Both the position numbers and the translations under genes were made by a program. A stretch of DNA of 10,103 nt from Verrucomicrobia bacterium UBA4286 (GTDB lineage Bacteria > Verrucomicrobiota > Kiritimatiellia > RFP12 > UBA1067), in the NCBI GenBank assembly GCA_002395905.1, contig DGVK01000041.1, forward strand, positions 1 to 10,103. Direction: 5' to 3'. The stretch's first letter is position 1; every line of letters starts with the position of its first letter. This document shows, in pieces, positions 6,518 to 10,103 of the stretch. The notes beneath the pieces are model-generated. The model had not been told where the DNA came from, did not search any database, and saw nothing but the letters and a program-made list of their open reading frames with translations.

Positions 6518-8433
6518 TCTTTCAGCGCCGCGCACACGGCCGCGAGCTGCTCGCGCGTGTGGGCGCTCATGACCGCGAGCCTCAGCCGCGCAGAGTCTTT
6601 CGCCACCGTCGGATACCGTATGGCCGACACGAGGAACCCCCGCGTCTCGAGAGCGCGCGCCGCCTCGACCGCCCTGCGCTCGTCGCCTATGACCACCGGC
6701 ACTATCGCGGAGTCCGCCGCCGCCTTGAAGCCGAGCTTCGCCAGCGAACCGGCGAGGAAGCGCACATTCTCCCGCAGGCGCTCCACGCGCCACGGCTCGG
6801 CCTCGAGGACTGAAAGCGCAGCATCCGCCGCCGCGACCGCCGCCGCGCCGGGCGCCGTGGAGAAGATGAACGGCCGCGACCTGTTGACGAGGTAGCGCGC
6901 CGTCTCGTGCGTTGCACACGCGAAACCTCCCTCCGACCCGAGCGCCTTGGAGAGCGTCCCGACAGTTATGTCGGGATGTGCGCAGCCGAAATGCTCCGCG
7001 AGGCCGCGCCCCGTCGCGCCGACGACTCCCGTCGCATGCGCCTCGTCCACTATCGAGACCGCTCCTGCGGCGCGGCACACTTCAAGAAAGCGGGGCAGGT
7101 CGAGCACATCGCCGTCCATGGAGAACACGCCGTCGGAGACTGCTATCCGGCGGCGCGCGCCGCGCACCGAGGCGAGACGCGCGGCGAGGTCGTCAAGGTC
7201 GGCGTGGCGGTATATGCATACATCCGCGCCGCTGAGCCTGCAGCCGTCGATGATGGAAGCGTGGTTCAAGGCGTCCGAGAATATGACGTCGCCCTTCTTC
7301 GCGAGAGCGGTGATCACGCCGACGTTCGCCATGTAGCCCGTCGCGTAAAGGACGGCCGCCTCGGTCCCCTTGAACGCGGCGAGGTGGCGCTCCAGCGCGA
7401 GGTGCGGCGGCTGGGTGCCGGTCGTTAGGCGCGACCCGCCGGAACCTGCGCCCCATCTGCGGACGGCCTCGGCCGCGGCCTCCGTCACACGCGGGTCGCG
7501 CGCGAGGTCAAGATAGTCGTTGCTCGCCATTACGACGAGTTCGCGGCGCGTGCCGTCCGCGCAGTCGACCGACGCGACCGGGCCCGTCGCCGAACAGAGC
7601 GCACGGCATTCGCGCGAGAGGCCCGCCGCGGCGATCTCCTTGAGTTCGTCCGCGACGGACGGCGGCCGGGGCGCGGCGGGCGCGACCGCGGAGCAGTCGA
7701 CAAGCACCGACTGCCGCTCTAGAAAACGGACGGTCTCCGCCACGCCCTCGCGCGGCCCCCGATAGAGGAATATCCTTCCTCCGCACGGATCGCCCGCCTC
7801 CTTCATCACCGTTATGCGGCGGTAGCCGGCTTCCTTCGTCGCGACATAGCCGGTAACATAGTCGGGGTCGTCCGAGACGCACACCTCGCCGACGATCCCG
7901 GGCGCGTTCGCGACTTTCGTGGCGAGCACGACCGCCTCGGCGAAATGGTTCTTGGCGCAGTCCGCACCGCCGCAAAGCGACTCCGCCGCATCCATGCGCG
8001 TCGCGCGCACACCCCGTTCGCGGTCGGGTTCGAGGCGTTCAAGCGTGTCGGCGTCGACAAGCATCGCACCGCGCATTGAATACGACGCCTTGAAAAGTTC
8101 CATCACCTCCCGTGCGCGGGAGATGCCTGCGGCGGCGAGGATTTCTGCGGCGCGTGCGCGCCCTTCTTCGGCGGTGTGCGTCTCGACGGTCGAAACAGGC
8201 AGTGCCTTGAGGCGGATCATCCCGCCCGGCTCTTCTACCTTGAGATTGATGAAGTCGGGCCGCCCCTTAGAATGTCCGAGAGCGCGAGCGGCAAGCGCCG
8301 ACAAAACGCGCGGCACGTCACGCTCGCGGACGATACGCTCCGCGCCCGAGACGTGCTCGCCGCCGCGTGACGCGCGCATCTTGACGCAAAGCGCGCGATC
8401 TCCGTCCGGAAAAGCCATGTCGTTTGTGGTCAT
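6508..8433 (-). CDS. bioWF: Bifunctional BioW-BioF fusion: 6-carboxyhexanoate-CoA ligase / 8-amino-7-oxononanoate synthase
   Basis: One uninterrupted 641-residue frame with two biotin-pathway enzymes. Residues about 12-247 are BioW, which activates pimelate with ATP and CoA to pimeloyl-CoA. Matches to B. subtilis BioW are MRAS (19-22), HVSGAERI (27-34), GHSKGRPDF, RGAMLVD, GVRATRMD (141-148) and the SDDPDYVTGYVA / GYRRITVMKEAG block (187-214). A short Pro/Ala-rich linker (about 250-260) leads to BioF (about 262-641), a PLP-dependent alpha-oxoamine synthase that joins pimeloyl-CoA and L-alanine. There I see SNDYLDL (304-310), GSGGSR, NHASIIDG with His391, the PLP-binding DEAHATG with Asp463 and His466, and the Schiff-base lysine Lys496 in GTLSKALGSEGG. 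Both halves look intact, so the protein could convert pimelate to KAPA in one polypeptide. The ATG at 8433 lies 8 nt from the -10 without a Shine-Dalgarno; Met6 (8418) is the alternative start. bioA, bioD and bioB are not nearby, and no BirA-type operator is evident. Confidence 0.95.
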   Translation of the reverse strand: MTTNDMAFPDGDRALCVKMRASRGGEHVSGAERIVRERDVPRVLSALAARALGHSKGRPDFINLKVEEPGGMIRLKALPVSTVETHTAEEGRARAAEILAAAGISRAREVMELFKASYSMRGAMLVDADTLERLEPDRERGVRATRMDAAESLCGGADCAKNHFAEAVVLATKVANAPGIVGEVCVSDDPDYVTGYVATKEAGYRRITVMKEAGDPCGGRIFLYRGPREGVAETVRFLERQSVLVDCSAVAPAAPRPPSVADELKEIAAAGLSRECRALCSATGPVASVDCADGTRRELVVMASNDYLDLARDPRVTEAAAEAVRRWGAGSGGSRLTTGTQPPHLALERHLAAFKGTEAAVLYATGYMANVGVITALAKKGDVIFSDALNHASIIDGCRLSGADVCIYRHADLDDLAARLASVRGARRRIAVSDGVFSMDGDVLDLPRFLEVCRAAGAVSIVDEAHATGVVGATGRGLAEHFGCAHPDITVGTLSKALGSEGGFACATHETARYLVNRSRPFIFSTAPGAAAVAAADAALSVLEAEPWRVERLRENVRFLAGSLAKLGFKAAADSAIVPVVIGDERRAVEAARALETRGFLVSAIRYPTVAKDSARLRLAVMSAHTREQLAAVCAALKDVV

Positions 8434-8441
8434 GGACGCGT

Positions 8442-8450
8442 ATTATACCA
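8442..8450 (-). promoter_or_regulatory. Extended -10 promoter of bioWF
   Basis: The minus strand reads TGGTATAAT: a perfect TATAAT (complement of 8442-8447) with an extended TGG. The ATG at 8433 follows after 8 nt, so transcription should start at or within a base or two of the start codon. No purine-rich ribosome site fits in the leader. No clear -35 at spacers of 17 or 18. Confidence 0.65.
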
Positions 8451-8586
8451 AAACACTCCGACGCAGGCGTTTTCATGTACCGCTTCAGACGGCTTTCATG
8501 GTCGCGCGCAAGCGCACCAACAGCCCTTGAACCGTGCGACACACAAGCGTGAACCGCCTGCCCACGGGGGCAATGGTAAAGACCCC
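8451..8586. other. Intergenic stretch between bioWF promoter and repeat array
   Basis: Rest of the 317-base gap between the right-hand genes and bioWF. No credible gene, tRNA or terminator is visible, and no BirA-like dyad. Open frames that cross it are short and derive mainly from the adjoining repeats. Confidence 0.6.
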
Positions 8587-8729
8587 GGGCAAGGTCTGGG
8601 CTAAGTCTGGGCAAGACTTCGCCAAAGCTTGGGCGAGACTTGGGCAAAGTCTGGGCGAGACTTGGGCAAAGCTTGGGCGAGACTTGGGTAAAGTCTGGGC
8701 GAGACTTCGCCAAAGCGTGGGCAAGGCGG
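8587..8729. repeat. Array of 13 tandem 11-bp units with a 22/44-bp higher-order pattern
   Basis: Thirteen consecutive 11-bp units without any spacing error, read on the plus strand. Most begin GGGC. The commonest unit, GGGCGAGACTT, occurs at 8631, 8653, 8675 and 8697, alternating with GGGCAAAGTCT-, GGGCAAAGCTT- or GGGTAAAGTCT-like units, so the true period is 22 bp. The two units beginning CGCCAAAGC (8620 and 8708) lie near the ends. A perfect inverted repeat AAGTCT-5 nt-AGACTT occurs at 8603-8619, 8647-8663 and 8691-8707, exactly 44 bp apart. It lies between the stop of the right-hand gene pair and the bioWF promoter. Role unknown: it could be a protein-binding array, an RNA structure at the mRNA end, or a mobile intergenic repeat. 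Confidence 0.92.
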
Positions 8730-8742
8730 CAGGACGGCCGCC
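8725..8742 (-). terminator. Perfect GC hairpin after the right-hand gene pair, possible terminator
   Basis: GGCGGC (8725-8730) and GCCGCC (8737-8742) form a 6-bp perfect stem with a 6-nt loop, 22 nt beyond the stop at 8765 and partly inside the last repeat unit. On the minus strand only TT follows, so it is at best a weak intrinsic terminator; it may instead work together with the repeat hairpins downstream. Confidence 0.3.
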
Positions 8743-8764
8743 CGCTCGTCCAAGTTATCACTCG

Positions 8765-9505
8765 CTAGTCGCCGAAGACGGTATGCGCCTCCGCTTCGGT
8801 GAGCCGCGCCCTCTCGACGATGTTTGAACGGAAATTAGATTTAGCCTCAACCGAGAACGTTCGCGCCCCCATCCGCCAGAATATATTAATCAAGCTCAAA
8901 GCCCGCTCTATCGCCAGCTTGACTTCCCTCTCTCTACGCTGCCTCGCTTCAATCATGTCACACCACTCTCTGGCGAACAGGTTCAGCGATGCAATCTCTG
9001 AAATGTTCGTGTGCCGCTGACGGAATGATTCATAATTCTCGGCTTTGTAAAGGGCAAAGTCAAGAAGCGGATTTGCGTTTGTAGCAATGCAGATTCCGCC
9101 GTCCAGAACATCTTCCTCTTCACATCCCGATTCGTCTATCCAGCGTGGATCAGAAGCGTTCTTCAAGCGCGAAATATAGTCTGCGACGGCAAGCCAGGTG
9201 TTTGTACTATATGCTATTCCATCACACCCAGAATACCAAAGCATGCCATCCGCCTTTGCACGGAGCACTTCTGCAATACGGTTGGTCTCTGCCACATCGG
9301 GGAGTCCTACAAAATCGATGAACCATCGACCGTTGGCATCAACTGCGGCAGAATCATCGGCGAGCCGGATCGATTTTATATATGCATATGCGTTCGTCTC
9401 CCAAATGCCTCTGCATGCCGACAGCCTCGCATACGCCTCTGCCGATGTTTCTCCACAGGCGGCAACGGCTGCAGCCACCATGCCGATAAACACTTCAGCT
9501 TTCAT
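8765..9505 (-). CDS. Hypothetical secreted protein, probable lipoprotein
   Basis: Not recognised. The 246-residue product begins with a short hydrophobic stretch ending V-A-A-C at residues 14-17, which fits a lipobox with Cys17 as the lipidated residue, although the n-region has only one Lys and also a Glu. Residues 18-50 look helical. The middle (about 55-165) contains aromatic, Asn-rich and acidic stretches with four Cys (93, 128, 139, 182 counting onward), and the C-terminal part (about 165-245) is charged and probably helical (MIEARQRREREVKLAIERAL). No catalytic motif is evident. The ATG follows the TAA of the upstream gene with no gap, and GGAGGG about 10 nt upstream, in the end of that gene, should serve as its ribosome site, so the two genes are co-expressed. 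G+C is about 50% in sampled lines against about 65% in bioWF, suggesting a different origin. Signal-peptide type is an inference. Confidence 0.7.
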   Translation of the reverse strand: MKAEVFIGMVAAAVAACGETSAEAYARLSACRGIWETNAYAYIKSIRLADDSAAVDANGRWFIDFVGLPDVAETNRIAEVLRAKADGMLWYSGCDGIAYSTNTWLAVADYISRLKNASDPRWIDESGCEEEDVLDGGICIATNANPLLDFALYKAENYESFRQRHTNISEIASLNLFAREWCDMIEARQRREREVKLAIERALSLINIFWRMGARTFSVEAKSNFRSNIVERARLTEAEAHTVFGD

Positions 9506-10103
9506 TTAGTATGCCCTCCATGATCTGTAAGTTCCGTTGGTTTGCCTCTCTCCGACATAATTGAACTTTGACAGTCGGGTCGTCCCGTCTACATCAAGTT
9601 CAAAACGCTGATCGGTAGAGCAAAAGACATTAGTCGTGGCCTCGTCGCCAACAATTCGCCAGGCATTTGGGATCGGCCAGGTGAACGAGCCGCCATTCAG
9701 CCATGGAGGTTCGTTGATTTCCATTTGCGCCTTGTCATATATCAGGTTCTCCCCTGCAACAACGTTCCATACGCCTGCACCATGGCTGCCATGATTCCAA
9801 AGATTTGTTTTACATGGTTGCGCGTAGTATCCAATTGCGTCTGACGCGATTCGTGGCAACTCTATTATCTCAATGTTCGCAAACGATACATATTCCGGAA
9901 GAAGCCGACATGTGAAATAAAGAACTAAACCACCCGACTGCCCTATATCTGCAAAAGAAGCTCTTCTTACGCGCAACGCTTGATATCCGCTCGGCTCTAC
10001 AATTCCATACCAAATGTCATGCACAACACCCTTGGCGTTAACATACACATAGTCATTCCCGCCGTCTTTAGGTGCCGCATACGCTATGCTGGACATCCAT
10101 TTT
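9506..10103 (-). CDS. Hypothetical protein, N-terminus beyond the window
   Basis: Not recognised. At least 198 residues are visible and the frame is open through the right edge. An in-frame ATG at 10096 is possible, but no ribosome site can be seen, so the gene is treated as 5'-truncated. The visible part reads as a mostly beta-strand, aromatic-rich domain without membrane segments: a DIWYGIVEPSGYQAL segment, a YFTCRLLPEYVSF segment, a Trp- and Gly-rich stretch (NLWNHGSHGAGVW), GSFTWPIPNAWR, and a terminal F-LDVDGTTRLSKFNYVGERQ strand pair. This style suits an extracellular or surface module, which would agree with the lipoprotein-like gene directly after it (TAA abutting ATG). G+C is about 45-50% in sampled lines, much lower than the genes beyond 8.4 kb leftward. 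A phage structural protein is an alternative I cannot exclude. Confidence 0.6.
   Translation of the reverse strand, partial: KWMSSIAYAAPKDGGNDYVYVNAKGVVHDIWYGIVEPSGYQALRVRRASFADIGQSGGLVLYFTCRLLPEYVSFANIEIIELPRIASDAIGYYAQPCKTNLWNHGSHGAGVWNVVAGENLIYDKAQMEINEPPWLNGGSFTWPIPNAWRIVGDEATTNVFCSTDQRFELDVDGTTRLSKFNYVGERQTNGTYRSWRAY

Noticed and set aside
6498..6518. Longer DUF58 protein starting at the ATG at 6518
   Set aside because: Those 7 codons encode the promoter -10 and overlap the end of bioWF; the family start fits the ATG at 6497.
8433..8580. BirA operator or biotin-type control upstream of bioWF
   Set aside because: I looked for a paired dyad of the TTGTAAACC / GGTTTACAA kind and saw none.
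8485..8724. Minus-strand 79-residue frame through the repeat array with LAQ/LPKS repeats
   Set aside because: The regular peptide follows automatically from 11-bp repeats in a stop-poor sequence; there is no convincing ribosome site and the non-repeat tail is unremarkable.
8587..8729. Repeat array as a CRISPR
   Set aside because: The units are contiguous 11-mers with no variable spacers, repeats are far too short, and no cas genes are nearby.
8534..8827. Plus-strand 97-residue frame through the repeat array
   Set aside because: It needs a GTG or weak ATG start, runs into the 3' end of a real minus-strand gene, and its repeats are an automatic consequence of the 11-bp units. Kept only as a low-interest finding.

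Overview
The window is a dense, almost entirely minus-strand stretch of a bacterial chromosome. Sampled coding lines from about 1 to 8.4 kb run near 65% G+C. No rRNA, tRNA, transposase or CRISPR array is visible. The organism is probably a Gram-negative, fucose-using commensal or environmental bacterium. A PVC-type lineage (Kiritimatiellota, Lentisphaerota or Verrucomicrobiota) is a guess from overall gene style and is not proven by anything here. Genes are described in transcription order, right to left.

Right end (8765-10103, minus strand): two unrecognised genes, TAA directly abutting ATG. The upstream one is cut by the window edge. The downstream one starts with a lipoprotein-like signal. 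Both are visibly poorer in G+C (about 45-50% in sampled lines) than the rest. They are followed by a 317-base intergenic gap that holds 13 tandem 11-bp units (8587-8729) with hairpins spaced exactly 44 bp apart.

Middle (5607-8433): a 641-residue fusion of BioW (6-carboxyhexanoate-CoA ligase) and BioF (8-amino-7-oxononanoate synthase), which would carry pimelate to KAPA in biotin synthesis. Its last codons and TAA stop form part of the promoter of the next gene, a DUF58/VWA protein.

Bat-like operon (3639-6497): DUF58 protein, a membrane-anchored DUF4381/BatD-like protein and a BatA-like VWA membrane protein, packed with 4-nt gaps or overlaps. The MoxR ATPase and BatB that usually accompany such genes are not in the window.

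Fucose operon (left end to 3511): fucI (isomerase), fucU (mutarotase) and fucP (proton symporter, cut at the left edge). Together they import L-fucose, equilibrate its anomers and isomerise it to L-fuculose. FucP appears to carry two extra hydrophobic segments between TM6 and TM7. Fuculokinase and aldolase are not seen and may lie beyond the left edge.

Three transcription units share an extended -10 element, TGGTAT(A/C)AT. At bioWF and DUF58 it sits only 8-9 nt before the ATG and there is no Shine-Dalgarno sequence, which implies leaderless mRNAs. At fucI the same element is followed by a normal leader with AAGGAG.
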